Below are positions 16,589 to 25,772 of a stretch of 64,000 nt of DNA, piece after piece. A model generated the notes under the pieces. The model saw only the letters and a list, made by a program, of their open reading frames with translations, did not search any database and was not told the DNA's origin. The translations under genes were made by a program, and so were the position numbers. Source of the DNA: FEB-25 sp963726315 (GTDB taxonomy: Bacteria > Chloroflexota > Anaerolineae > Anaerolineales > UBA4823); the NCBI GenBank assembly GCA_963726315.1, contig CAVSBZ010000007.1, positions 310,001 to 374,000 on the forward strand. The letters are read 5' to 3'. How positions within the stretch are numbered: position 1 is the stretch's first letter; each line of letters starts with the position of its first letter.

Positions 16589-18448
16589 GTGGAAGGGGCG
16601 CACTTGTCTTTTCTGTACGGGGCAACGATAACCGTCAACCTGCTGGCATTGGTCCTGTCGATTTGGCTTGGTCTGTTCCTCGTTTCGCGAAGCCCAAAGT
16701 ACCCGGTAGCATGGCTTACTGCTTTAATGTTGTGGTTTATGGCGGGTATGTTCCTAAATGTATTATTGGCGATCAACCCTCCACCAATCACCATCCTTAA
16801 ATTTAGCTGGCTGAGGTTGTTTTTTCCTTTCTGGCCACGAGAAACTCTGGCAGGCACCAACAACAACTGGCTGCAGGGCTGGTCATTTGTTCCTGCGCTC
16901 GCATTGTGGCATCATGTCACTGTTCTTCTGCTGCCCGGTAAAATCACCACCTGGCGCTGGATAAGAATATTTTTGGCATATTTACTCGCTGTTGTCGCCA
17001 TAATCGTGCAGACCAATGCCCAGATACTGTTTACAGCTGAGAGCAGTAATCCACTTTATATAAATAGCCTGCGTGCTGGACCCTGGTACCCCATTTTCGC
17101 TATCGCCCTGTTGCTTTTGATTTGGCTGTGTGTCTTTAATCTTGTTCTTGCCGCGCGCAGCGCTCCTTCAACGATTGCCCGCAAGCAGCTGCTTGTGTTG
17201 GCATGGGCGTCAGTGATCGTTGGTTTGGTCGGACCGGCATCTATTGCGGGATCATTTTTCATGCTCCCCCTTCCCATGTTGGTTCTCTCGTTGTTGGAAG
17301 CCATCCCCATAGCTCTGATCGGCTGGGGTGTCGCTCGTTACAGCGCCCTCATGGAAGGGCGCACCATACAAAAAGACTTCATTTATAGTTTGGCTCTGCT
17401 TGGTCTTGTTCTGCTAATTTATATCCCTATCAGCTGGATATTAATTGATACTTACAATGCCCCCGTAGTGATCCTGGCAGTGTTTCCTGCCCTGGCAGTG
17501 ATTACGCACTCATCCATGACTGCCATCGACCGGTTGAGGGATCGAATCGCATACACCCAGGATACGCAGCAGCTGCGCATCCAGCTTAGAAAATTATCCC
17601 GCCAGGTCGGCGTCGCAGCTCCGCTTGAAACCCTCCTCGAACCATCCCTTGAGACTCTCTGCAATTCTGTTGATGCTTCCTACGGACTCATCTTTCTGTT
17701 TGAAGATCACACCACCCGGAAGTTGATCTCCTGGCAATTAGACGATGATATCCCAGACCTGGAGCTTAAAAAACTGACTGCCGATGATGTGATTAACCTT
17801 CCATCTGCCCGATTTCCTCCTCCCTTAGAGAAAGCCTCCCTTTTAGTGCCTCTGTACGGAGAGGTGGAACAATTAGGTGCCCTGGTGCTGGGTGAACCGG
17901 AAAATGGTCTGCACTATGCTCCTGATGATATTGAACCAATCCTTGAGTTCACCGACGAGATCGGTGAGACGATCCAGAATTCGCACCGCAATAGCCAGTA
18001 CCTGGCGGAAATTGCTGAGCTTGTCGAGGTGCATAATTTGCAACCCACAAGATCCATCCCTCTCGTATCAGCTGAGTGCCTGGAGCTGTCTTTGCGTAAT
18101 CTTTACGATTACGCTTACCTGGCGGATACTCCGCTGGCAGATTTGGTGCTCGTGCAAACCCGTCTCCCGGATGGTCAGGTGACCCACCTGGAACGAGGTA
18201 AAGCAGTACATGCCGTCCTGCTTGAGGCGCTCAAGAAGCTGCGCCCCAGCTCTGGAATTCCGTCAAACCCACCTGTCAGAGAATGGTATCCCTATCTGAT
18301 CCTACAGCAGGCCTATATCGAAGAAACCTCCAACCGCGATATCATGCAGAAGCTATACATCTCAGAAGGGACGTTTAACCGCACCCGCCGCACTGCCATC
18401 CGCTCTTTAGCCCGTGCCATTGGGGAAATGGAAGCCTCTATCCCCTGA
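16589..18448 (+). CDS. Membrane-bound regulator: multi-TM, GAF-like, C-terminal HTH
   Basis: 619 residues. The first 260 residues hold seven to eight hydrophobic segments, as in histidine-kinase 7TM sensors. Residues about 290-440 look like a GAF-type domain (LETLLEPSLETLCNSVDASYGLIFLFED). No H-box or ATPase domain follows; instead the last 60 residues form a helix-turn-helix (NRDIMQKLYISEGTFNRTRR). I infer a one-component membrane transcription factor. GTG 16589 is used here; TTG 16604 with GGAAGGGG just upstream is equally possible. Its likely targets are the two downstream genes that share a direct-repeat box (18530 and 21954). Confidence 0.85.
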   Translation: MEGAHLSFLYGATITVNLLALVLSIWLGLFLVSRSPKYPVAWLTALMLWFMAGMFLNVLLAINPPPITILKFSWLRLFFPFWPRETLAGTNNNWLQGWSFVPALALWHHVTVLLLPGKITTWRWIRIFLAYLLAVVAIIVQTNAQILFTAESSNPLYINSLRAGPWYPIFAIALLLLIWLCVFNLVLAARSAPSTIARKQLLVLAWASVIVGLVGPASIAGSFFMLPLPMLVLSLLEAIPIALIGWGVARYSALMEGRTIQKDFIYSLALLGLVLLIYIPISWILIDTYNAPVVILAVFPALAVITHSSMTAIDRLRDRIAYTQDTQQLRIQLRKLSRQVGVAAPLETLLEPSLETLCNSVDASYGLIFLFEDHTTRKLISWQLDDDIPDLELKKLTADDVINLPSARFPPPLEKASLLVPLYGEVEQLGALVLGEPENGLHYAPDDIEPILEFTDEIGETIQNSHRNSQYLAEIAELVEVHNLQPTRSIPLVSAECLELSLRNLYDYAYLADTPLADLVLVQTRLPDGQVTHLERGKAVHAVLLEALKKLRPSSGIPSNPPVREWYPYLILQQAYIEETSNRDIMQKLYISEGTFNRTRRTAIRSLARAIGEMEASIP

Positions 18449-18529
18449 GTTTATGACCAAATTTTAGATAGGGGGAAATCGATGTACAGCTCAACAAACT
18501 ACCCCCCCACGTTGAATAAATGGCGTTTT

Positions 18530-18558
18530 TTGGCAGTTAATCCACTGGTATTGGCAGT
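18530..18558 (+). promoter_or_regulatory. Direct-repeat operator box 1
   Basis: TTGGCAGT at 18530-18537 and again at 18551-18558, exactly 21 bp (two helical turns) apart. The spacer contains AATCCACTGGTA. A nearly identical box lies at 21954-21982. Both are followed by an AATAMTARGYTG motif, so the second half-site lies about where a -35 would be, fitting an activator site. The rest of the 18449-18757 spacer shows no gene. Confidence 0.7.
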
Positions 18559-18757
18559 CTTTATGTGCAATACTAAGCTGGATCAAAATACATCACAGAA
18601 TTTTTATCGTGCCACCATTAGCGTAGGAGGGGAGCCTATGGATTGCATTAATTCATCCTGACAACACGAACCATACATAATTGTGGACAGCTTGCATTTA
18701 TAATGCTGGATTTCCCCAATACTATCTAATCAGAACCGACAATGAGGAGAATGCAGA

Positions 18758-21661
18758 ATGGACCAAAATGGGATACCTTATCGGCTTGCAGCAGTCGTTA
18801 TTATCGCTGTCATCGCTTTGGTCGGCTTGTTCTATGTTGATCGCGCGGCTGCAGTAAACACCAGTCCCGACCAGGACATATTATTTTCCGATGACTTCAG
18901 CGGGGATTTATCGCAGTGGAATGATTTAATTGGGGATTGGTCTATTGATCAAGAAGAACTGGTCGGCAGTGGTTGGGGAGGGAATGTGGACGCCTGGATC
19001 TATGCAGGTGACACTTCCTGGACAGACTATGCCTTACAAACCAAAGTCATGTTCGGTAATTCAAATGCGATTTTAGTCATACGTAGCACTGGTCATTGGC
19101 TGAATGAATATCGATTCGATTTTTGGCAGCAAGGGGGAGAAAATGGCAATACTTATCAAGTTGTTAAGTACCAGGATGGAGTTATCTACGATTTTACCGA
19201 GGGATTAATTTCTTCACCTGTTCCAATCACAAATCCAAGTGTAATTTCAATCCAGGCAAGCGGTAATCGCTTGTTCCTGTATATAAATGGTGTGTATGTT
19301 GCAGAATTCGAGGATTCCAATCCTTTACCCAATGGCAGGATTGGGCTCGGTGTGATCTGGAACTATACATCGCGGTTTGATGATGTAATGGTCACTACTT
19401 TACCTCCCATCATGATGCTCCCGCCCGAGCAGGCAGCCTATGGTAATGCCGGTAAAACGGTTACTTATACCGTCGAACTGGAAAACCATACCGGTCAGCC
19501 TGACAGCTTCAATCTTGATGTTCTACCTGGCAACACCTGGATCACATCTCTTATCACCGATGTAGTCGGTCCTATTGATGATGGGGAGATTGTCACCTTC
19601 ACGGTTAGTGTGGATGTTCCTCCCGAGGCTCAACCTGGAGATTTTGACACTGCCAGCATAAGTGCAACCTCATTCGCGTCTCCTTCCGACTCTGCAACTG
19701 CCACGGTCAAAACCACAGCTACCAGTAATAATTTCGCATACGTGACGCAATCTACATATGAGGTGACGATTATCGACCGTGAACTTCATCTGGTGGTTGG
19801 CAATATTGATATTGAAGCAATGGGCTGTCTTGGTCCAGACCGACTTCGCCTTACGCCCTCAGGCAATAGTCTTTATGTATTTTGTAAATGGTCCCTCAAT
19901 CTCATCGTCCTCAATATTCCTGAGCTTACCCTCGATTACACCATAAGCGCGCCTGCTGGAGATGATGATATTGTTTTCAATGTTGATGAAAGTTATGCCT
20001 TCATCAGCTCGCCTGACCAGGCGAGTATCCAGGTTTTGGACATCGCGGCTCAGTCGTACACTACCACAATCCCACTTAATGATGGTGGTCACATTAGCAG
20101 TTTGGAAACGAGTCCCACCGGGAATTTGATCTATGGTGCAGGAGCATGGTCTGGTGGTGGAAGGATATATGTGATTGATTCCCGAAGCTTTGAAGTAATA
20201 TCAATGATTGATTTTGGAAGCGACGTCTGGGACGTAGTCATTTCACCCGATAACCAATGGCTTTATGCCAGTGACCGATGGGGAGCAGGGATCGCCATAA
20301 TCGATGTTAAAAATTTTGCGATTGTAGATATCATTCAAAATACAGGCGAATTGACGGGACTGGCATTGTCTTTGGATGGTACCTCCATCTTTGGTGGGCG
20401 TGCATATTACGGGAGTGTGGATAGTTTTGATATTCACAATCGTAGTTTTATAGCTTCTACGTGGGTTGGTGGCACTGTACGCGACCTGACTATGGACTGC
20501 ACAGGAGAGGAATTGTACTTAGGCTCATCAACGAACGTTGTATCGGTAATCAATACCGGAACATACAATGTGGATTATTCCATCCCAACACCCGGAAAAT
20601 CATATGGCGTTGCCATCTGTCCGCAATTTCAATCAAATATTATTGCTCGCAAGGCAGTCGACCGTAATGTTTCTCATCCTAGCGAGCTGGTGAATTATAC
20701 GATAACAGCTAGTAATGCTTTCACTGATACGATCGAAAGCGTCATTTTCACCGACACTCTGCCTGTGGATCTTACTTATAAAGAAGGCACCCTGAGTGCC
20801 AGTAGTGGATTGGTTGACTACCAGAATGGCATCATCACTTGGATTGGGTCCATCACAGCCAGCACAACCATCACCGTCAGTTTTGGAGCGACTGTTTCCC
20901 CGACTGCGGCATTTGGAACGTCGATAACCAACCAGGTGCTTTTCAGTGCCGAAGGCAAGACATACCAACGAAGCGCAACCATCAATATCACCCCTTATAC
21001 GGTATATATCCCCTGTGCCTCCAGAGCCTGCCTGCCGACCTATTATGACGACTTCTCCAACCCCGCCAGTGGTTGGTCGATCGAGCGTGATGAAGATTAT
21101 TCGATCGGATATGCTAACGGCGAATACTTCATCACCTCCAACCCTGGTTGGATTGTTTGGTCGATGCGCGACTTTGCGGTAAGTGACTACCGCTTGGAGG
21201 TCTATCAACGCCCGGCGGTGAGTCTGGATGGTGCTACGGGGATCATGTTTGAAATCAACGAGTATGGCTTCTACCTGCTCGAAGTAAGTGATGGCTGGTA
21301 TGCCCTCTGGCGGGTGGATGCCTATTACTGGGATTGGATCCCCCTCATTGATTGGACCTATTCCTCTGACATCCGCCCAGGGTTCCAGACCAATCGGATG
21401 ATGGTCGAAAGGATAGGCAACAACATCGCCGTTTACGCTAACAATAAACTGCTCGGTTCGGTAAATGACGGTTATTATCATGGCACCTGGATCGGTATGA
21501 CGAGTTCAGCCAACACCGCATTCTTTGATGGACGCTTTGACAACTTCGCTGTCTACACGGGCAGCTGTGTCGGTTCGAACACAAGCGGTGTGCTGCTCGA
21601 CAGCCTCCCATTCTCTAACCCTGTTTGGGCGGCACCCGGGTCGGGTCATACCAGGCCTTGA
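18758..21661 (+). CDS. Large secreted protein: lectin-like, beta-propeller and DUF11-like domains
   Basis: 967 residues. An N-terminal hydrophobic segment (residues 9-31) is a signal peptide or anchor. Residues about 40-215 form a concanavalin-like domain (DDFSGDLSQWN...GRIGLGVIWNY). An Ig-like segment follows, then residues about 325-625 with repeats of YVTN-type propeller character (IDSRSFEVISMI...SPDNQWLYASD). A DUF11-type repeat (TDTLPVDLTYKEG) follows, and a second lectin-like domain (DDFSNPASGW) ends the protein. Likely surface binding or adhesion; no catalytic motif seen. GAGGAG precedes the ATG. Shares an upstream box with the next gene. Confidence 0.9.
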   Translation: MDQNGIPYRLAAVVIIAVIALVGLFYVDRAAAVNTSPDQDILFSDDFSGDLSQWNDLIGDWSIDQEELVGSGWGGNVDAWIYAGDTSWTDYALQTKVMFGNSNAILVIRSTGHWLNEYRFDFWQQGGENGNTYQVVKYQDGVIYDFTEGLISSPVPITNPSVISIQASGNRLFLYINGVYVAEFEDSNPLPNGRIGLGVIWNYTSRFDDVMVTTLPPIMMLPPEQAAYGNAGKTVTYTVELENHTGQPDSFNLDVLPGNTWITSLITDVVGPIDDGEIVTFTVSVDVPPEAQPGDFDTASISATSFASPSDSATATVKTTATSNNFAYVTQSTYEVTIIDRELHLVVGNIDIEAMGCLGPDRLRLTPSGNSLYVFCKWSLNLIVLNIPELTLDYTISAPAGDDDIVFNVDESYAFISSPDQASIQVLDIAAQSYTTTIPLNDGGHISSLETSPTGNLIYGAGAWSGGGRIYVIDSRSFEVISMIDFGSDVWDVVISPDNQWLYASDRWGAGIAIIDVKNFAIVDIIQNTGELTGLALSLDGTSIFGGRAYYGSVDSFDIHNRSFIASTWVGGTVRDLTMDCTGEELYLGSSTNVVSVINTGTYNVDYSIPTPGKSYGVAICPQFQSNIIARKAVDRNVSHPSELVNYTITASNAFTDTIESVIFTDTLPVDLTYKEGTLSASSGLVDYQNGIITWIGSITASTTITVSFGATVSPTAAFGTSITNQVLFSAEGKTYQRSATINITPYTVYIPCASRACLPTYYDDFSNPASGWSIERDEDYSIGYANGEYFITSNPGWIVWSMRDFAVSDYRLEVYQRPAVSLDGATGIMFEINEYGFYLLEVSDGWYALWRVDAYYWDWIPLIDWTYSSDIRPGFQTNRMMVERIGNNIAVYANNKLLGSVNDGYYHGTWIGMTSSANTAFFDGRFDNFAVYTGSCVGSNTSGVLLDSLPFSNPVWAAPGSGHTRP

Positions 21662-21953
21662 CTGTGCCTGCGTGGGATTGTAGCGCAAGTTAACCTTCCA
21701 TACTCCTCCCCTAAAAACATGCTTTTTTGTTTTCGTTGCCTAGCGAACTGTTTTTGTGAGCGTGGTGGGGGAGGTGGGAGGGGGTATTCCGTTTTTTACG
21801 TCTTTATGGCAGGAGTAATCGTCTCAAATACTAAATGCATCGAGTTTATTTTTCCATTAGTGAGTAAATACTTTGGTTGATATAGATCGTTTGTTCAGGT
21901 TTTTATGCTTATCCAATATACCAATTCTCCGAATAGTTCAAATCTGGCGTCTT

Positions 21954-21982
21954 TTGGCAGTTAATCTACTGGTAATGGCAGT
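21954..21982 (+). promoter_or_regulatory. Direct-repeat operator box 2
   Basis: TTGGCAGT (21954-21961) and ATGGCAGT (21975-21982) with 21-bp periodicity and spacer TAATCTACTGGTA, nearly the same as box 1. An AATAAT lies about ten bases further on and the lipoprotein ATG is at 22023, so the transcript leader would be very short. The remaining 21662-21950 spacer holds no gene that I can support. Confidence 0.7.
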
Positions 21983-22022
21983 TATCTTTTGAAATAATAG
22001 GTTGCGAGAGGAGAAATTACCG

Positions 22023-22910
22023 ATGAAAACACATATCCGAATTATTTCTATCACCGCACTGCTCTGTATCCTCCTGACTGCCTGCGGGTCAGCTCCTGCT
22101 AATCCAGGCTCGACCCCAACTCAGGACCCTGCCTCCATCGCTGCATCTCAGGCACCCACATCAACTTCAACCCCTGAACCAACCGCCACCTCCACTTCCA
22201 CCCCGACGGAGACCCCGGTTCCAACTGCCACTCCCAACCAGACTGCCACTGCAGCCGCGGCCACTCAGGCAGCCCGAAGCGCCACCCAGCAAGCCGCGAA
22301 AACGGCAACCGCAGTGTCAGCTCTGGCAACTCAGCAGGCTGTGGATGCCATCTGGGCAGGAATTATCCAGGATGGCTCAGTGACGCTTAACCAGGGAAAG
22401 CTCTACACCGTGGATGATTTTGATGAAAGCTGGGCGCAGCGCAATTGGTATCAATGGTGGTGGTTTGATTACAACATGTCTGATTTTGTGATCATGACCC
22501 ACATCGATTGGGAAACTGCAGAGGCGAGTTATGGGAACGGCGGTTGTGGTTTTGCCATCCGCATAAAGGATGGCGATAACCACCTGGTTGTTTTTCTTAC
22601 TCCCAAAGGCGATGCAGAGCTTGGTGCAATGACCTATAATGGCTTTCAATATCAGGCTATTCACTGGAAAAACCCAGATCTGCCTAACTTCTCCACCATC
22701 ACCCCTCCCACCAGCGGTGGTTCAGATTTTATGGTCGTTGCCGAAAAAGAATTTGTGACTGCCTATGTCGACGGAGTGAAGGTATATCAATGGTATGTTG
22801 CCCTTACCACCCCGGGTGACATCGGCTATACCATCCTATCGGGGACGAATAAGGATTTTGGAACCTCCTGCAAGTTCACCAATACCCAGATTTGGGAGCT
22901 TGAGGACTAG
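22023..22910 (+). CDS. Lipoprotein with concanavalin-like C-terminal domain
   Basis: About 295 residues. Signal peptide with lipobox LLTAC (lipidated Cys near residue 21), then a Thr/Ser/Pro-rich linker and an Ala/Thr/Gln-rich helix-prone stretch (residues about 75-115). The C-terminal 180 residues (YTVDDFDESWAQRNWYQWWW... TAYVDGVKVYQWYV) resemble the lectin-like domain of the preceding gene. It is likely displayed on the outer face of the cell membrane. ATG 22023 has GAGAGGAG upstream; the TTG at 22002 lies in the promoter region. Shares its upstream box with 18758. Confidence 0.88.
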   Translation: MKTHIRIISITALLCILLTACGSAPANPGSTPTQDPASIAASQAPTSTSTPEPTATSTSTPTETPVPTATPNQTATAAAATQAARSATQQAAKTATAVSALATQQAVDAIWAGIIQDGSVTLNQGKLYTVDDFDESWAQRNWYQWWWFDYNMSDFVIMTHIDWETAEASYGNGGCGFAIRIKDGDNHLVVFLTPKGDAELGAMTYNGFQYQAIHWKNPDLPNFSTITPPTSGGSDFMVVAEKEFVTAYVDGVKVYQWYVALTTPGDIGYTILSGTNKDFGTSCKFTNTQIWELED

Positions 22911-22945
22911 GTAAATTCGATCCTAACCCATTCAGCATTCGCTCA

Positions 22946-22984
22946 GGTAAGCGAAGAGACCAGGATATTATCTCTTCGCTTACC
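22946..22984. terminator. Perfect 14-bp inverted repeat after the lipoprotein gene
   Basis: GGTAAGCGAAGAGA (22946-22959) and TCTCTTCGCTTACC (22971-22984) pair perfectly over an 11-base loop, 35 bases past the stop codon. There is no T-run after it, so it is a hairpin that could stop or protect the transcript, not a textbook Rho-independent terminator. Confidence 0.55.
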
Positions 22985-23165
22985 CTTCCAAGATGGAGTT
23001 AGCAACATATAGATGTATGAAGTGTGGCACGCTGAACTGCAGTTCCTGGCATTGGTTTATCAAAACTGGCGCGATCGATCTCTCCTCGTAGAAGTGTAAT
23101 AATGAGATTGGTCGTATAAAAATCTTGAGCAGTTCAAGAATCTCAAAATGATAGGGGAAGTTACC

Positions 23166-24119
23166 ATGGACCAAAATCAGTCTTCAGCCAAACCAAAACG
23201 CTCACGTTTGTGGCGAATCGTGGGCATAACCGCCATTGTGCTGCTCGTCATCCTGATCGTAGGTTACCTGGCAGTTGGGGCGATCGCTGCAGATAGGCTG
23301 ACCTATGCCCAGCGCTTGTTCACCACCGATACCCCCCAGAACCATGGCATGAGTTACGAAGATGTCACCTTTCCAGCCCGCGAAGACGGTCTCAAGATCG
23401 CCGCGTGGTACATCCCCGCTGACGAGAGCCAGGCTGCAGATAATTCTTCCGCCATTGTCATGGTGCATGGTTGGAATGCCAGCCGTACAAACGGGTTTAA
23501 TCAGCACTTTCTCGACCTTGCACAGGCTTTGCACCAGTCGGGTTTCACCGTGCTGATGATCGACCTGCGCGGTCATGGGCAGAGTGGGGATTCGCGTTTC
23601 ACCTTCGGGCGGTTGGAACGTAGGGACGTCCTGGCAGCTATCGATTACCTATTGGCGCGTGGTCACCAGCCTGGGAAGATCGGTCTGCTTGGCACCTCCA
23701 TGGGCGCCGCCTCTGTGATCGCTGCCGCGGCAGAAAACCAGGCCGTCGGGGCTGTGGTGACCGACAGTCTATTTGCCGAGATTTATCCCGTCATCAAAGG
23801 TCTGTGGGCGAGTAAAAGCGGCTTGCCGCAAATTTTTCTCTACCCCACCCGCTGGATGTTCCGCTTGGAAAATGGATATGATATAGCAAGCTCCCGACCG
23901 ATCGACGAGATTGGCCAGATTGCCCCCCGCCCGTTGCTGATGATCCACTGCCAGGTGGATACAGATGTTCCCGTAGACCATTTTAATCGCCTGCAGCAAA
24001 CCGCTCCCTGGGTTCAGACCTGGCTGGTGCAGGAATGCCGGCATGCTGAAATCTATGAGTTTGTACCGCAGGAATACAATCAGAAAATAGTTGACTTCTT
24101 TACCGCCGGATTGGAATAG
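23166..24119 (+). CDS. Membrane-anchored alpha/beta hydrolase
   Basis: 317 residues. An N-terminal basic segment and one membrane helix (residues about 20-45) place the hydrolase domain outside the cytoplasm. The nucleophile elbow is LLGTSMGAAS, the oxyanion region is VMVHGWNASRTNG, and the likely acid and base residues are in CQVDTDVP and ECRHAEIYE. It resembles the BAAT/YfhR-like esterase group. Substrate unknown. ATG 23166 follows AGGGGAAG by five bases. The next gene begins 14 bases after its stop, so the two are probably co-transcribed. Confidence 0.9.
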   Translation: MDQNQSSAKPKRSRLWRIVGITAIVLLVILIVGYLAVGAIAADRLTYAQRLFTTDTPQNHGMSYEDVTFPAREDGLKIAAWYIPADESQAADNSSAIVMVHGWNASRTNGFNQHFLDLAQALHQSGFTVLMIDLRGHGQSGDSRFTFGRLERRDVLAAIDYLLARGHQPGKIGLLGTSMGAASVIAAAAENQAVGAVVTDSLFAEIYPVIKGLWASKSGLPQIFLYPTRWMFRLENGYDIASSRPIDEIGQIAPRPLLMIHCQVDTDVPVDHFNRLQQTAPWVQTWLVQECRHAEIYEFVPQEYNQKIVDFFTAGLE

Positions 24120-24133
24120 AAAGGTGGCCGCCT

Positions 24134-25114
24134 ATGGAATTAATCCAGGGTATCAGCATCCAACTGATCCAGTCTCTACAGACCTTGAGCCCGGTGCTGG
24201 ATGGTCTCTCTAATTTCCTGGGTTCCTTGGGGTCGGTGGGTTTTTTCCTCCTGCTCATCCCGCTGATCTATTGGACGGTGGACCCAAGATTGGGGAAAAC
24301 TGCCCTGGCGGCACTCATCATCAGCGCCTTTCTCAGCCTGTCGCTAAGCCAGCTGCTGCACCAGCCACGACCTTATTGGCTGGGGGAAGTTCCATCATTA
24401 ATATCTGATGGGACGTACGGGAATCCCTCCACCCATTCTGTATGTTCAATCGCCGTATTTGGCTACCTGGCATATCGATTGAATAAAGAGTGGCTGTGGG
24501 CTGCCTCCGGGCTGGCGGTGATTATGATTGGAATTTCCCGCCTGTACCAGGGTGTGGAATTCCCCTTGGCGGTGATTGCCGGTTGGGTGCTGGGCTTCGG
24601 AGTGGTTCTTCTTATCATCAAACTCGATGCGCTATCTATACCTTGGTGGAATAACCAGTCTGGTACGCGGCAGGTGGGATTACTGTTTATCGTTTCCATC
24701 ATCATGATCCTAGTCGGATATGCAGTCGTAGCTGTGATTGCCCCCTCACCTGACCCAACCGCCTGGTCGGTTTTTTCCATTGCTGCTCGTTCGTTGGCAG
24801 ATTATTTTGCCCTTGCCGGGGCGATGTTTGGCACCTTCAGCGGCTATATCCTGCTGAAAAAGCATTTTGAATATAAGCTGACCGGCTCATTTGTTGTGCG
24901 CATAGGCAGGTGTTTGCTTGGGTTTGCCGGTCTGGGGATGATCTATTTCGGCCTGGCATCAGGTTTCGGCGCGCTGGTTCAGCCTGAAACGAGCCTGGCA
25001 TACGTCTTGCGCTATATTCAGCTCGCGCTATCGACATTTTGGGTTTCCTTTTTTGCCCCTTGGCTGTTCATCAGGCTGAGCCTGATCAAGAGAGTTGTCC
25101 CCGCACCGGTTTAG
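24134..25114 (+). CDS. PAP2-like membrane protein with altered active site
   Basis: 326 residues with about nine hydrophobic segments. PAP2 motifs are visible: LLHQPRPYW (motif 1), GNPSTHSVCS (motif 2) and GISRLYQGVEFPLAVIAGW (motif 3). In functional PAP2 enzymes motif 3 normally reads S-R-x5-H-x3-D; here the histidine position is Glu and the Asp position is Ala. Motif 1 also lacks its usual lysine. It may therefore bind lipid phosphates without the usual phosphatase chemistry. It lies directly downstream of the membrane-anchored hydrolase. Confidence 0.88.
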   Translation: MELIQGISIQLIQSLQTLSPVLDGLSNFLGSLGSVGFFLLLIPLIYWTVDPRLGKTALAALIISAFLSLSLSQLLHQPRPYWLGEVPSLISDGTYGNPSTHSVCSIAVFGYLAYRLNKEWLWAASGLAVIMIGISRLYQGVEFPLAVIAGWVLGFGVVLLIIKLDALSIPWWNNQSGTRQVGLLFIVSIIMILVGYAVVAVIAPSPDPTAWSVFSIAARSLADYFALAGAMFGTFSGYILLKKHFEYKLTGSFVVRIGRCLLGFAGLGMIYFGLASGFGALVQPETSLAYVLRYIQLALSTFWVSFFAPWLFIRLSLIKRVVPAPV

Positions 25115-25143
25115 AGCTTGATTTCCTATTCCCACACTTATGT

Positions 25144-25174
25144 GACCTGACAGGTCTTCAAGACCTGTCAGGTC
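25144..25174. repeat. Palindromic repeat, GACCTGACAGGTCT family
   Basis: Perfect 14-bp inverted repeat (GACCTGACAGGTCT / AGACCTGTCAGGTC) with a three-base loop. Related copies lie at 30830-30860 and 34205-34234, and a half-copy near 30941. It sits just after the PAP2 gene and may also end its transcript. Confidence 0.8.
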
Positions 25175-25289
25175 TCTATTCATCTGACCTGTCCAGACCC
25201 CACCTGTGCAGACTGCTGTCTGTGGTGACCGCATAACTGCCTAACCTGTCCGGAGGCATGAGGGATCGTCGGGTCCAATTGATCTCCCG

Positions 25290-25382
25290 TAGGGGCGACC
25301 CGTCATGATATTCCTCAGTCTGGTATACCCATCGGATACTCCTATCCATAATTTCATTTTTCGTAGGACGGGTCGCCCTTAC
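25290..25382. repeat. Inverted repeat, TAGGGGCGACCCGTC type
   Basis: GGGCGACCCGTC near 25293-25304 is mirrored by GACGGGTCGCCC at 25367-25378, around about 60 unrelated bases. It belongs to the GGGGC/CCCCTA hairpin family. The surrounding spacer (25115-26443) contains several such elements but no gene that I can support; the 113-codon frame at 25305-25646 lacks coding character. Confidence 0.65.
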
Positions 25383-25723
25383 GTTTTGTTCCAACCCATC
25401 ATGACTCATTCTTACCTCGATCACCTCCTCAAACATACACTTCCTATTACAGAAGGCAAGCGTTACAAGGATCACACCTGGCAAACGGAAATCATAACCT
25501 TTCAACCTGATGGATTTCCGCTCACGTCACCGAAGATAATCACACGTAATTATTCTTATACATCCAAAAAATTGCGTCTATTTCATATCACTTTACAGTA
25601 TTTCCACCAGTTGTGGTCGGTACGCATAAAGAATATATGCTCGTAAAGCAAATATTACCCGTCAACGGATTTCAGGTCTTGACACTAACAGCTAACTGCT
25701 GCTCTCTACCCTACGCTTTCCTT

Positions 25724-25772
25724 AAATCTCTTAAACCCCTTGTGGATTAGAACAATTGTGCTATAATTAGAC
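25724..25772 (+). promoter_or_regulatory. Promoter-bearing dispersed segment, copy 1
   Basis: TTGTGG (25740-25745) and TATAAT (25762-25767) are 16 bases apart. The block from CTTAAATCTCTTAAACCCC through GTAACTACTCAC recurs in inverted orientation at 38768-38835, where the -10 is TATACT. A start point near 25773 would put the transcript at the left arm of the inverted-repeat element described next. Confidence 0.55.

Noticed and set aside
25305..25646. 113-codon frame in the 25-26 kb spacer
   Set aside because: It crosses an inverted repeat, has no ribosome-binding site or -10 box at its start, and shows no protein pattern.
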